DNA of 64,000 nt from Chloroflexota bacterium. Lineage in GTDB: Bacteria; Chloroflexota; Anaerolineae; Aggregatilineales; Phototrophicaceae. This document shows, one piece after another, positions 8,909 through 17,814 of the stretch. A model generated the notes under the pieces. It did no database searches. It saw only the letters and a list, made by a program, of their open reading frames with translations, and had not been told where the DNA came from. Positions within the stretch are counted from its first letter, which is position 1. Every line of letters begins with the position of its first letter. The stretch covers positions 1-64,000 of the forward strand of contig JACAER010000002.1 in assembly GCA_013388745.1 (NCBI GenBank). Reading direction: 5' to 3'. Position numbers and translations under genes: made by a program.

Positions 8909-9789
8909 TGGCCTTCACGCTGACCGACAGCCGTGTGACGGTGGATATGGAAGCGCTGTGGAAAACGACCAACACGTTTTTCGAAAGTTTCGGCGCGGAA
9001 GAGTGGGGACGCCGGCACGGGCGCGATTGGACGTTCGCCGATGTGCCCTATCATCTGGCCTACCACAACCGCCTGCTCGCCGATACCATCAAACGCGGCG
9101 CGAAATCCAGCGAAGAAGATGCGCTTTCGACACTGGCGGAACTAAACGCCTGGAACAATGAGCAGCAGTCGCGCCGCCCGCCAGGTTACACCCCGGAAGA
9201 AGCCCTGGCTGAAATGCGCGAGAGTCAGGCCGTGCTGCGGCGCGCCGCCCGCGAAGCCGCATCAGAAAGCGCGGTATGGCTGCCCGTGCTGGAAGTGCGC
9301 GGCTGGCGCACGACTCGTTTCGCGCTGGCCTTCAACTACTGGCATACGTGGCTGCATCTGAGCGAAGCGCACTTGCGCCGCCACAATACGCTGCCGCCGC
9401 TGCACGCCGCGCTGATGAAACGCGGGTTGGACTTCTTTATGGAGATCACGGCCAAAGCGATCAACGCTGAAGTGGCGCGCGGCGAAAACTTCATCTGGAC
9501 ACTGACGCTGACGGGCGCAGGTGGCGGCGTCTGGACATTCGGCGTCAAAAACGGCGAATCGCGTGTGATACAGGGCGATTCCTCGCGCGCCGATATGCGG
9601 CTGACTACCGACATCGCCACATATATGAAGACAGCGGCGTTTCGCATGAACAGCCCGCTGTGGGCGCTGCTCACAGGCCAAGCGCGTGTGCGCGGCATCG
9701 GCCAATTAGCCAAGCTGCGCCGTCTGTATGCCCCGCCTGTGCGCCAGGTGTGGCAGCCGCTGGAACAAGGAAGCCTTATTCACGAGTGA
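8908..9789 (+). CDS. DinB-like metal-binding protein with C-terminal SCP2-like domain
   Basis: A 293-residue protein. The N-terminal half (about 10-160) looks like a DinB/maleylpyruvate-isomerase type four-helix bundle, with His residues at VPYHLAYHN and YWHTWLHLSEAH that would form the metal site. The C-terminal part (about 170-285) resembles an SCP2 sterol-carrier domain (GxxGGVWTFGVKNGESRV, DIATYMKTAAFRMNSP, LLTGQARVRG). Relatives include thiol-dependent isomerases and transferases. It is wedged between gcvPA and gcvPB, overlapping the former by 1 nt and ending 18 nt before the latter, so it is expressed with glycine cleavage. Its reaction is not known. Confidence 0.75.
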   Translation: MAFTLTDSRVTVDMEALWKTTNTFFESFGAEEWGRRHGRDWTFADVPYHLAYHNRLLADTIKRGAKSSEEDALSTLAELNAWNNEQQSRRPPGYTPEEALAEMRESQAVLRRAAREAASESAVWLPVLEVRGWRTTRFALAFNYWHTWLHLSEAHLRRHNTLPPLHAALMKRGLDFFMEITAKAINAEVARGENFIWTLTLTGAGGGVWTFGVKNGESRVIQGDSSRADMRLTTDIATYMKTAAFRMNSPLWALLTGQARVRGIGQLAKLRRLYAPPVRQVWQPLEQGSLIHE

Positions 9790-9807
9790 ACTGAAGGACA
9801 CATTGTT

Positions 9808-11298
9808 ATGGACTCCGCAATTCCGACGATTTATGACATCAGCGTCCCCGGACGGCACGGCAGCAAACTGCCGGACGTGGACGTTCCCAAAAGTGATATG
9901 CCCGCCGATCTGCTGCGCGCCGATGTGCGCCTGCCAGAGGTGAGCGAACTGCAAGTCGTGCGCCATTTTGTCGATCTGAGCGAACTGAACCATGCCATCG
10001 ACAAAGGCTTTTACCCGCTCGGCTCCTGTACCATGAAGTACAACCCGAAGATCAATGAGGATATGGCGCGGCTGGCGGGCTTCGCGCATCTGCACCCGCT
10101 GGCCGACGAAAGCGGCACCCAGGGCGCGCTGGCCTTGATGTACGAGCTGCAAAACTGGCTGGCGGAAATCAGCGGCTTTAAAGGCACCAGCTTGCAGCCC
10201 GCCGCCGGCGCCCAGGGCGAATTCGCGGGCATCCTGATGATCCGCAATTATCATCTGGATCGCGGCGAGCCGCAGCGCACGACGATTCTCGTGCCCAACA
10301 GCGCGCATGGCACGAACCCCGCCACCTGCACGATGGCCGGACTGAACGTCAAGGAACTGCCTTCCGATCAAGATGGCAATGTCGATCTGGAAGCGCTGCG
10401 CGCAGCCTGCGCGGGCGACAACGCCAAAACCATCGCCGGCATGATGATTACCGTGCCCAACACACTCGGCCTGTTCGAAGCGCATATCCTGGAAGCGCTG
10501 GAAATCGTCCACGCGGCGGGCGGGCTGATGTACATGGACGGCGCGAATATGAATGCGCTGCTGGGCGTGGTCAAGCCGGGCGAGCTGGGCTTCGACGTGA
10601 TGCACTACAACCTGCACAAGACCTTTTCGACCCCCCACGGCGGCGGCGGCCCCGGCTGCGGCGCGGTAGCGGTGGGCGAAAAGCTGCTGCCCTTCCTGCC
10701 TGGTCCGCTCGTCCAAATGATCGAAGCCGGCACAGACGACGAAGCCCCGCTCTACGGCCTGCGCATGCCGGAAAAATCGATCGGGCGTTTGAAGGCGTTT
10801 CACGGCAACTTCGGCATGCATGTGCGCGCCTATACCTACATTCGCATGCATGGCGCGGAAGGCCTCAAGCGCATCGCGCGCCATGCCGTGCTCAACGCCA
10901 ACTATATTCGCGTCAAACTGCAAAACGCCTATCATGTGCCCTACAACCGCATCTGCGGCCATGAGTTTGTGATGGAAGGCCATTTTAAGGATGTGCCCGA
11001 TGTCCACGCGCTGGACATCAGCAAGCGCCTGATGGATTACGGCATTCACCCGCCCACCAATTATTTCCCGCTGATCGTGCCCGAAGCGCTGCTGATCGAG
11101 CCGACAGAAACCGAAGACAAGGCGACGCTGGACGAATTTATCGCCGCCATGCTGAAGATCGCCCAGGAGGCGCACGAAACGCCAGAACTGCTGACCAGCG
11201 CGCCCCACAGCACGCCGGTTTCGCGGCTGGACGAAGTGCGCGCGGCCAAGCAGCTTGTGCTGTGCTGCTCGCCCGTGCGCCAAGCGGCGAGCGATTGA
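9808..11298 (+). CDS. gcvPB: Glycine dehydrogenase (decarboxylating) subunit 2
   Basis: The 496-residue C-terminal-half subunit of the P-protein. The PLP lysine is Lys271 in HYNLHKTFSTPHGGGGPG, with the upstream DGANMNA and the GFYPLGSCTMKYNPK block also intact. The start is preceded by GAAGGAC. gcvT and lpd are not in this operon, so they must lie elsewhere for a working system. The C-terminus beyond SRLDEVRAAKQLVL is slightly extended. Confidence 0.96.
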   Translation: MDSAIPTIYDISVPGRHGSKLPDVDVPKSDMPADLLRADVRLPEVSELQVVRHFVDLSELNHAIDKGFYPLGSCTMKYNPKINEDMARLAGFAHLHPLADESGTQGALALMYELQNWLAEISGFKGTSLQPAAGAQGEFAGILMIRNYHLDRGEPQRTTILVPNSAHGTNPATCTMAGLNVKELPSDQDGNVDLEALRAACAGDNAKTIAGMMITVPNTLGLFEAHILEALEIVHAAGGLMYMDGANMNALLGVVKPGELGFDVMHYNLHKTFSTPHGGGGPGCGAVAVGEKLLPFLPGPLVQMIEAGTDDEAPLYGLRMPEKSIGRLKAFHGNFGMHVRAYTYIRMHGAEGLKRIARHAVLNANYIRVKLQNAYHVPYNRICGHEFVMEGHFKDVPDVHALDISKRLMDYGIHPPTNYFPLIVPEALLIEPTETEDKATLDEFIAAMLKIAQEAHETPELLTSAPHSTPVSRLDEVRAAKQLVLCCSPVRQAASD

Positions 11299-11320
11299 CC
11301 AGCGCCCGCCTCTGACTTCA

Positions 11321-11349
11321 AAAAATGCCCCCTGGCACATGCCAGGGGG
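11321..11349. terminator. GC-rich hairpin after gcvPB
   Basis: A 9-bp perfect stem (CCCCCTGGC at 11328-11336 with GCCAGGGGG at 11341-11349) and a 4-nt loop. On the plus strand only GTCTTCC follows; read on the minus strand it is followed by TTTTT, so it is a better terminator for leftward transcription. It lies 29 nt after the gcvPB stop. Confidence 0.5.
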
Positions 11350-11425
11350 GGTCTTCCATCGCTCAAGCCCCCCTTCTCCTGATGCAGAAGGATCGCGGCG
11401 CACTGTAGATACAATTTTTAGATTT

Positions 11426-11466
11426 GTGGGATTTCTGAGCGTACTTGTGGGATAATGTGGTATAAT
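11426..11466 (+). promoter_or_regulatory. mraZ promoter with MraZ-box-like GTGGG repeats
   Basis: An extended -10 element TGGTATAAT (TATAAT 11461-11466) is preceded by GTGGGA at 11426-11431 and 11447-11452 and GTGG at 11457-11460, spaced about 21 and 10 bp. MraZ is known to bind tandem TGGGN-type repeats with 10-bp spacing upstream of its own gene, so this is a probable autorepression site. Confidence 0.6.
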
Positions 11467-11504
11467 CAGCCTAACGTTCACCCGTGACGATAGGGCTGCC
11501 GCGC

Positions 11505-11930
11505 ATGTTTTGGGGCGAATTCACTCATCAGCTCGATGCCAAAGGCCGTTTGATTATCCCTGCGCGCTACCGGACCCATCTTGGCCCCGGCGCCATCCTC
11601 ACGCGCGGGCTGGATCACAATCTGGTGATCTATCCCCAAAACGCCTGGCGCGCGGTCACCGAACACTTGAATCAGATGCCGATCACGCAGGCCAGCGGGC
11701 GGGCGCTGCGACGGCTGATGTTTTCCGGCGCGCTGGAACTGGAACTCGACCGGCAGGGGCGGGTGCTGATTCCGACCTATTTGCGCGCCTACGCACAGCT
11801 CGAAAACGCAGCCCTGGTGGTCGGCATGGAAACGTATCTGGAAATCTGGCAGCCGGACAACTGGCGCATCGCGCTGAATGATGTCTCCAGCGTGCTGGCT
11901 GCCGCCGATGTGCAGGCCTTGGGCTTTTGA
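11505..11930 (+). CDS. mraZ: Transcriptional regulator MraZ
   Basis: A 141-residue AbrB-fold DNA-binding protein with the two MraZ repeats: MFWGEFTHQLDAKGRLIIPARYR at the start contains the DxKGRxxxPxxxR motif, and LELDRQGRVLIPTYLR repeats it. The ATG at 11505 matches the family N-terminus; a GTG at 11484 would add seven residues. In most bacteria mraZ heads the dcw cluster before rsmH and ftsL; here it stands alone and is followed by convergent genes, although murC and murB are about 2-5 kb away on the other strand. Confidence 0.93.
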   Translation: MFWGEFTHQLDAKGRLIIPARYRTHLGPGAILTRGLDHNLVIYPQNAWRAVTEHLNQMPITQASGRALRRLMFSGALELELDRQGRVLIPTYLRAYAQLENAALVVGMETYLEIWQPDNWRIALNDVSSVLAAADVQALGF

Positions 11931-11937
11931 ACGCCTG

Positions 11938-12837
11938 TCATGGCCTCCAGGCCGGCGCGTAATCGTTGGCCGCGTGCTGCGTCAGGTTGCGCAGCGTGCC
12001 GCTCGTGATATCGATCATGTAAATTTCGGCATTGCCATCACGATAGCTTTCAAACACCAGATAACGGCCATCGGGCGACCATGCCGGATGATCGTCTACC
12101 TGGTGATGATTGGTAATGTTGCGTTCTGCGCCGCTGCGTTCGTCGCGCACAAAAATCTCTGGGTTGCTGCCCACCCAGCGCGTGAAGGCCAGCCAGCGGC
12201 CATCGGGCGACCATGCCGGGCTGTCGTTGCGCACCCCTGCGGCGTTACTGCCGTTTAAGCGTTCCATATGGCGCGCGCCGTTCTGCGGGTCCAGCAGAAA
12301 AATAGTGCTCGTGCCATAGTTGAACGACACCAAGGCCAGCCGCCCGCCGTTCCACGCCAGATCGCGCGCGTTTTGCATCGTCAGCACATCTTCGGCCTGG
12401 CCCTGGTGCGCCGCCCCCAGTACCATGATCGATACGCTGGCCGGGTTTTCGGTGGCGAAGGCCAGCCGGCCATCGACAGACCAGGTAGGGTAGTTGTCGA
12501 TATAATCACTGTGCGAAACCACCTGAATGCTGCCGCTTAACAAATCCCAGACGTAAACATCAAAATTGCCGCCGCGATCCGAGACAAAGGCCAGCCGGCC
12601 ATCGGTTGACCAGGCCGGGTTGGTCTCGATTGAGCGGCTGCGTGTCAGGTTGACCTGTAGGCCGCGCCCGACATCAAGCAGAAAAATGTCACTGTTGCCG
12701 TCGCGCAGCGAAGTGAACGCCAGCACATCATCGGCGACCAGCGGCCCAAGCAGGCGCGCCGCCACAATCACGCCAATACTGGCGCAGCACAACAAGGCAA
12801 AAAGACGCCCACAGATGGCGAAAGAAGGCTGGTTCAT
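11938..12837 (-). CDS. Membrane-anchored TolB/WD40-like beta-propeller protein
   Basis: A 299-residue protein with an N-terminal hydrophobic segment (about 8-32, signal anchor or signal peptide) and six TolB-type PD40 repeats, each ending in PAWSxDGRLAF or PAWSPDGRYLVF and followed by DIxLLD-like strands. Expected outside the membrane, perhaps as a binding scaffold. It is the second of two tandem paralogues, 16 nt after the first. ATG 12837 was chosen; a GTG lies one codon upstream. Function unknown; TolB-like only in fold. Confidence 0.72.
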   Translation of the reverse strand: MNQPSFAICGRLFALLCCASIGVIVAARLLGPLVADDVLAFTSLRDGNSDIFLLDVGRGLQVNLTRSRSIETNPAWSTDGRLAFVSDRGGNFDVYVWDLLSGSIQVVSHSDYIDNYPTWSVDGRLAFATENPASVSIMVLGAAHQGQAEDVLTMQNARDLAWNGGRLALVSFNYGTSTIFLLDPQNGARHMERLNGSNAAGVRNDSPAWSPDGRWLAFTRWVGSNPEIFVRDERSGAERNITNHHQVDDHPAWSPDGRYLVFESYRDGNAEIYMIDITSGTLRNLTQHAANDYAPAWRP

Positions 12838-12853
12838 CACGCGACGCTTTCAG

Positions 12854-13750
12854 CTAAGGCATCCAGGCCGGGGCGAAATCGTTAAAGCCGCTGTTGGTCA
12901 GGTTACGCACGACACCGGTCTGGGGATGCAGGGCGTAAATTTCGCCCATGCCCTCATTCTGGCCGACGACATACGCCAGCCAGCCAGCCGCCGACCATGC
13001 GGGCTGGGTTTCGTCCAGCAGGCTGTCGGTGATACGTTCTGTTGTGCCTCTGCTCACGTCCAGCAGGTAAATATCGGCGCTGCCGCTGCGGCCAGAAACC
13101 ACCGCCAGCCGCCCGTCGGGTGACCAGGCCGGGTCGTAGAAGTTTTCGCTGTTGTGGATATTGCGTTCTGTGCCGCTTTCCACATCCACAATGTACAGGC
13201 GTCCGCCGCCGCTGGTTTCGTCTTCCTCGCGGTACGATTCGAAGGCCAGCCGGCCATCTGCCGACCAGGCCGGGTTTAATTCGCTGGCGCGGCTGTTGGA
13301 TAGATTTTCGGCGCGGCCACCGGAAAAATCGAACAGCAGCACTTCGAGATTATTGGCGCGTGTGGCCACATAAGCCAATTCGCCGCGCGGCGACCAGGCC
13401 GGGGTAAACGCGCCGCTGTTGCTCGTGAGCTGGCGTATCTGATAAGTGGCGGCGTCCGCCATGAACAACGCGCCGGCGCTGCGCCCGCGATACGATTCGA
13501 AGACCAGGTCGCCGTTGGGCGACCAGGCCGGGGCGTCGTCAAAATAGCGGTCGTGCGTGATGTTGAAGATGATGCCCGAATACACATCCATCACGTAAAT
13601 ATCGCGCTGCCCGCCGCGATCCGAAACAAAAGCCAGCACTTCGCCCCGTGCGGACTGTCCCGCGGCGCGCGCGCCGGCAGCCGCGCTCAGCAGCAGCAGC
13701 CACAACAGCAGCCCCCATCCCCATAGCCCCCAGCGATATGCGCCCAACAT
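12854..13750 (-). CDS. Secreted TolB/WD40-like beta-propeller protein
   Basis: A 298-residue protein with a clear signal peptide (hydrophobic core about 8-25, then AGARAAGQS) and six PD40 repeats with PAWSPNGDLVF, PAWSPRGELAY, PAWSADGRLAF and similar. GGGGGTG lies just ahead of ATG 13750. It and the downstream gene share the same length and repeat layout and end with the same APAW motif (APAWMP and APAWRP), so they arose by tandem duplication. Probably one operon. Role unknown. Confidence 0.75.
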   Translation of the reverse strand: MLGAYRWGLWGWGLLLWLLLLSAAAGARAAGQSARGEVLAFVSDRGGQRDIYVMDVYSGIIFNITHDRYFDDAPAWSPNGDLVFESYRGRSAGALFMADAATYQIRQLTSNSGAFTPAWSPRGELAYVATRANNLEVLLFDFSGGRAENLSNSRASELNPAWSADGRLAFESYREEDETSGGGRLYIVDVESGTERNIHNSENFYDPAWSPDGRLAVVSGRSGSADIYLLDVSRGTTERITDSLLDETQPAWSAAGWLAYVVGQNEGMGEIYALHPQTGVVRNLTNSGFNDFAPAWMP

Positions 13751-13845
13751 AGTTCACCCCCGCCCAGGTCACTTATCTGCGTGCAATAGCTGCCTTCCTT
13801 GCTGCAAAAGCCGATGTTGCTTCCGCCCTAAGCTGCTCTAAGCGT

Positions 13846-14763
13846 TCAATCCCAATCGCCGATCAGTTCGATTTCGGTTTCCAGCGCGACGCCGGTGTGT
13901 TCCAGCACGCGCGCCTGCACGTAGCGCACCAGGGCCGCGTAATCGCTGGCGCTGGCGGCGCCGCTGTTGATGAACCAGTTGGCGTGCAGCGGCGAGACCT
14001 GTACCGCGCCGATAGTGTGCCCTTTGAGGCCGCAGGATTCGATCAAACGCCCGGCAAAATCGCCCGGCGGGTTTTTAAAAATGCTGCCCAGACTCGCGCC
14101 CGGCGGCTGCGTCTTTTTGCGGTAAGCAATAAACTCGTTCATGCGCGCTTCGATCTCGGCGTTGGGGGCCGGGTGCAGCGCCAGCGTCGCCATCAGCACC
14201 AGAAACCGGCGGTCTGTCCGCGCTTTAAGTGTAGAAGTGCGGTAACCATATTCTAATTCAGTTTTAGAAAGAATCTGCGGCCCTTTTTGGGCATCGAGCA
14301 CCACAATGTCGCAGATGCTTGTCGCCATATCGCCCCCGTGCGCGCCGGCGTTGTTGACTACCGCGCCGCCGATCGTCCCCGGCACGCTCACCGCCCATTC
14401 CATGCCCGAAAGCCCGTGCGCGGCGCATTTGCGCGCCAGCACCGTCAACCCCACGCCAGAGGTGGCCGAGACATTGCGTTTGCAGCCGTCGTCGTCGTGC
14501 CAGTTACCGAACTCGATGGTGCTGACGTTGTTGATAACCACCAGCCCACGCACGCCTTTATCAGAAACCAGCACATTGGCGCCGCCGCCAAGCACACGCA
14601 CCGGCAGCCCTTCGTTCCAGGCCGCGCTGACGACATCCACCAGATCGTCCAGCTCCTTGGCGATAAACAGCCAATCGGCGTTCCCGCCCAGACGCGCGGC
14701 GGTAAAACGCGCCAGCGATTGATCAGGCAGCAGGCGGGATTGTAAAGCGGCTGGCAGCTTCAT
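13846..14763 (-). CDS. murB: UDP-N-acetylenolpyruvoylglucosamine reductase
   Basis: A 305-residue FAD enzyme that reduces UDP-GlcNAc-enolpyruvate to UDP-MurNAc with NADPH in peptidoglycan precursor synthesis. The FAD-binding block [16 protein letters not shown], the YGYRTS tyrosine motif, and the [13 protein letters not shown] segment with the catalytic Ser are present. Lengths fit type II-like MurB. The start overlaps the murC stop as ATGA, so translation is coupled. Confidence 0.95.
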   Translation of the reverse strand: MKLPAALQSRLLPDQSLARFTAARLGGNADWLFIAKELDDLVDVVSAAWNEGLPVRVLGGGANVLVSDKGVRGLVVINNVSTIEFGNWHDDDGCKRNVSATSGVGLTVLARKCAAHGLSGMEWAVSVPGTIGGAVVNNAGAHGGDMATSICDIVVLDAQKGPQILSKTELEYGYRTSTLKARTDRRFLVLMATLALHPAPNAEIEARMNEFIAYRKKTQPPGASLGSIFKNPPGDFAGRLIESCGLKGHTIGAVQVSPLHANWFINSGAASASDYAALVRYVQARVLEHTGVALETEIELIGDWD

Positions 14764-16166
14764 TGTCCACTCCGTGCGCGCCGCCGCGCCAGGAATTCCG
14801 CGCTGATGTGCGGCGCATCGCCCGCGCTCATCACCACCACGACGGCGGGCGCTTTGACGCTTTTGTCCAGCGCCACAATCGCATCTTCCAGACGCGGCGT
14901 GTAGCCGACGCGCTCATGCTGCATGGCGATCACCACTTCGGCGCTGTTGACGCCGGGGATCGGCGCTTCGCGCGCGGCGTAAATATCGGTCACCAGCACA
15001 TAATCGGCGCTGGCGAAGGCCGTGGCGTACTCATTGAGCAGCGCCTGCGTGCGTGTGTAAGTGTGCGGCTGCCACACGGCCCACAGCGCGCGCCCCGCAT
15101 AGCGCGCTCGCGCCGCTTCCAGCGTGGCTTTGATCGCTGTCGGGTGATGCGCGTAATCATCGATCACGGCGATATGCCCCTGCGGCGTTTCCAGTTCGCC
15201 GCGCAGTTCAAAGCGCCGGCCTGTGCCCTGGTAGGCCGCCAAAGCCTGCGCCGCCTGCTCGAAAGCGATGCCCTGACTATCGGCCACCACCAGCGCTGCC
15301 AGCGCATTCAGCGCGTTGTGCTTGCCCGGCAGTTGCAGCCTCACCGTGCCCAACAGTTTGCCCGCGCGCACGACATCAAAGGCGCTTTGGCCGTCCTCTG
15401 TGATATGAAAATTGCCAGCGCTCCACAGCGAGTCCTGATCGTCGCTGCCGTAGAGCGTGACCAGGGTGCGCGCGCTGGCCTCCTGCGCTAACTGCTTGGC
15501 GAGCGCGTTATCCGCGCAGGCGATCAGCAGACCGTCGGCGGGCACACGCTCTGTAAAACGGCGGAAAGCGTCGGTCATAGCAGCCGGCGTTTTGAAAAAG
15601 TCAGGATGATCGTATTCCACATTATTCAGTACCGCGATTTGCGGTTGCAGGCCGAGAAACATGTAGTCGTACTCGTCGGCTTCGATAACAAAAGCTTGGC
15701 CGCTGCCCACATGGGCGTTGTGGCCGCTGCTGCGCAGCACGCCGCCGATGATATAACTGGGGTCGTGCCCCGCCGCCAGCAGCACCTGCGTCACCATCGC
15801 CGTCGTCGTCGTCTTGCCGTGGGTGCCGGCGACAGCGATGCCGCTGTAGCCGCTGAGCAGCGCGCCGATGATGTCGCTGCGCTTGTAGACCGGGATACCC
15901 AATCGTTTGGCGGCCAGCACTTCGACATGATCGGGCGGCACGGCAGACGAAATCACCAGCATTTCCGCGCCCTGGACATTGGCCGCGGCGTGCCCTTCAT
16001 AAATCGTCGCCCCTTCTTTCACCAGCGCGGCGGTCAGCTCGTTTTTGCTGCGGTCAGAGCCGGAAATGGTATAGCCCTGTTGCAGCAGCACGCGCGCAAT
16101 GGCCGAAAGCCCAAAGCCGCCGATGCCCACCAGATGAATATGCTGTCCCGGAACAAGCTGCACCAT
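14760..16166 (-). CDS. murC: UDP-N-acetylmuramate--L-alanine ligase
   Basis: A 468-residue Mur ligase adding L-Ala to UDP-MurNAc with ATP. Visible are the N-terminal HLVGIGGFGLSAIA dinucleotide-like motif (11-24), the ATP loop GTHGKT (114-119), EADEYD, and the C-terminal DDYAHHPTAIKATLEAAR block. Length is normal. It lies 2 nt after the cvpA-like gene and overlaps murB, forming one leftward operon. Confidence 0.96.
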   Translation of the reverse strand: MVQLVPGQHIHLVGIGGFGLSAIARVLLQQGYTISGSDRSKNELTAALVKEGATIYEGHAAANVQGAEMLVISSAVPPDHVEVLAAKRLGIPVYKRSDIIGALLSGYSGIAVAGTHGKTTTTAMVTQVLLAAGHDPSYIIGGVLRSSGHNAHVGSGQAFVIEADEYDYMFLGLQPQIAVLNNVEYDHPDFFKTPAAMTDAFRRFTERVPADGLLIACADNALAKQLAQEASARTLVTLYGSDDQDSLWSAGNFHITEDGQSAFDVVRAGKLLGTVRLQLPGKHNALNALAALVVADSQGIAFEQAAQALAAYQGTGRRFELRGELETPQGHIAVIDDYAHHPTAIKATLEAARARYAGRALWAVWQPHTYTRTQALLNEYATAFASADYVLVTDIYAAREAPIPGVNSAEVVIAMQHERVGYTPRLEDAIVALDKSVKAPAVVVVMSAGDAPHISAEFLARRRARSGQ

Positions 16167-16168
16167 GT

Positions 16169-16717
16169 TTACATCACCACCAGTACGATAAACAGAACGA
16201 CGATCACAATCGCCGTCAAAAAGTCGCCTGTGCCGTCCACGCCGCCTCCGAAAAAGACGATCGGCAGCGCGCCGATTGCCTGGCTGCTGGCCGAACCGGG
16301 GGCCGGGGCGACTACCCAGGGAGACAGCGGATATTCATTGATGTCGAGCAGATACCACAGCGTCCCCCAGATCAGATAGCCGTTGGCGAAGCCCACCACC
16401 GCCCCCAGAATGCCGTTCTGCGTGCGTTCGCGGCGGGTTTCGCTGCTGCCGCGCCCTTCCTGCTGCGGCGCCAGCAGCCGCGTCTGGTAGACATAAAAGA
16501 CAAAAACACAGAAAATGCCGGCCTCTACCAGAAACACCTGATCGGCGGGCATCATCGCCAGCAGCGTGCCACGAATCAGCGCGTCGAACTGAAAGAGCGT
16601 GTACCAGCCGAGCACAATCGCTGCCAGCGTAATCAGTTCCCGATTCCAGCCGCGCTGATAGCCGAGAACAGCAGCGAACAGGGCGCACAGCCACAGCATA
16701 TTCGAAAGTTGAATCAT
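16169..16717 (-). CDS. CvpA-family-like membrane protein
   Basis: A 182-residue protein with about four transmembrane segments. The N-terminus (LGYQRGWNRELITLAAIVLGW) has the GxxRGxxxE/L pattern of the CvpA/colicin V production family. A central charged loop (about 84-100) and a hydrophobic C-terminal helix follow. First gene of the cvpA-murC-murB operon. The family role is envelope-related but poorly defined; assignment is by pattern only. Confidence 0.6.
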   Translation of the reverse strand: MIQLSNMLWLCALFAAVLGYQRGWNRELITLAAIVLGWYTLFQFDALIRGTLLAMMPADQVFLVEAGIFCVFVFYVYQTRLLAPQQEGRGSSETRRERTQNGILGAVVGFANGYLIWGTLWYLLDINEYPLSPWVVAPAPGSASSQAIGALPIVFFGGGVDGTGDFLTAIVIVVLFIVLVVM

Positions 16718-16754
16718 GGCATGTCCATCGGTGTGTGTACTTCAACAACACGCT

Positions 16755-16783
16755 ATTATAGCGTTACTTGGCAAAATCGATAA
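16755..16783 (-). promoter_or_regulatory. Probable promoter of the cvpA-murC-murB operon
   Basis: On the minus strand TTATCG (16778-16783) and TATAAT (16755-16760) are 17 bp apart. The -10 sits in a small palindrome CGCTA-TTA-TAGCG at 16751-16763. The region is shared with the divergent methyltransferase gene. Confidence 0.5.
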
Positions 16784-16805
16784 TTCTCCGAAAGGGCGAG
16801 CTTTT

Positions 16806-17633
16806 ATGACGAGCTATCTGGATGACCTGATCGACTTCACCGATGCGCGCGTGGCTTCGGCCCTCGACGAGGTGTCTGGTTGGTCGGCGCGCTTCGCGCA
16901 GATGATTTATCAGCATCTTGAACTGCGGCAGCCGCTCACCGCGCTGGACATCGGCTGTGGCACAGGCGTGCCGCTGCTGGAACTGGCGCAGATGCATGGC
17001 GCGGCGTGCCAGTTTAGCGGCGTGGATGTGTGGGAGGCCGGATTAGAACGCGCCGCCTACAAGTTGGGCAGCTACGGGCTGCGCAATGTGCACTTGCACA
17101 AGATCGACGGCGCGCGCCTGCCCTTCGCCGCTGCGCATTTCGATCTGCTGGTGTCGAATCTGGGCGTGAACAATTTTGAAGACCCGGAGGCGATGCTGGC
17201 GGAATGCGCACGTGTCGCCAAAAACGGCGCGCGCCTCGTCATCACCACCAATATTGTCGGCCACATGCGCGAATTTTACGCTGTGTTCCGCGAAACCCTG
17301 GCGGGAAACCCGGCGGCGCTGGCGCGGCTGGCGGAAAACGAGGCGCAGCGCGGCACGCGCGAATCGCACGTGCGCCTGATCGAAAACGCTGGCTTTCGTA
17401 TCGCGCGCGTGATCGAAGATGCGTTCGCCCTGCGTTACGCCGACGGCAGCGCCTTTCTGAATCACTGGCTGATCCGCTTAGGTTTTCTGGATGCGTGGCG
17501 GCGCGTGCTGGAAAAGGCCGACGAACGCGCGACTTTCGCGGCCCTGGAAGCGCGCCTGAACACGCTGGCCGCCCAGCAGGGCGAACTGCGGCTGACCGTG
17601 CCCATGTTGTATATCGAAGCGCTGCGCGCATGA
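16806..17633 (+). CDS. Class I SAM-dependent methyltransferase
   Basis: A 275-residue Rossmann-fold methyltransferase with the SAM-binding motif I ALDIGCGTG at 46-54, an acidic motif II position in FSGVDVW, and LPFAAAHFDLLVSNLGVNNF as the motif IV region. The reading frame runs upstream to 16716, but ATG 16806 matches the domain start. The acceptor molecule cannot be told. It stands alone, divergent from the cvpA-like gene. Confidence 0.82.
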   Translation: MTSYLDDLIDFTDARVASALDEVSGWSARFAQMIYQHLELRQPLTALDIGCGTGVPLLELAQMHGAACQFSGVDVWEAGLERAAYKLGSYGLRNVHLHKIDGARLPFAAAHFDLLVSNLGVNNFEDPEAMLAECARVAKNGARLVITTNIVGHMREFYAVFRETLAGNPAALARLAENEAQRGTRESHVRLIENAGFRIARVIEDAFALRYADGSAFLNHWLIRLGFLDAWRRVLEKADERATFAALEARLNTLAAQQGELRLTVPMLYIEALRA

Positions 17634-17814
17634 TTGTGAGGGCGCAGCCGAATACACAAAAGCGGTACTATTAGGAGAAACAGCGCGGAAAAACACCTTG
17701 AACGCTATGCTGACGAACCGCACACTAAGGCGCGGTCTGTTGGCGTTTCCCCTTTCCCCAACCCCCGCGCCAACGACAATCACATCCGATTTTGAGCCGC
17801 TCATATTTTTGCTG

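Noticed and set aside
9706..11481. 591-codon open frame on the minus strand
   Set aside because: It is antisense to gcvPB, which is clearly the real gene; its product is Ala/His/Gln/Arg-rich shadow sequence without any family motif.
17739..17774. 7-bp inverted repeat after phnX
   Set aside because: The loop is 22 nt and no T-run follows; too weak for a terminator.
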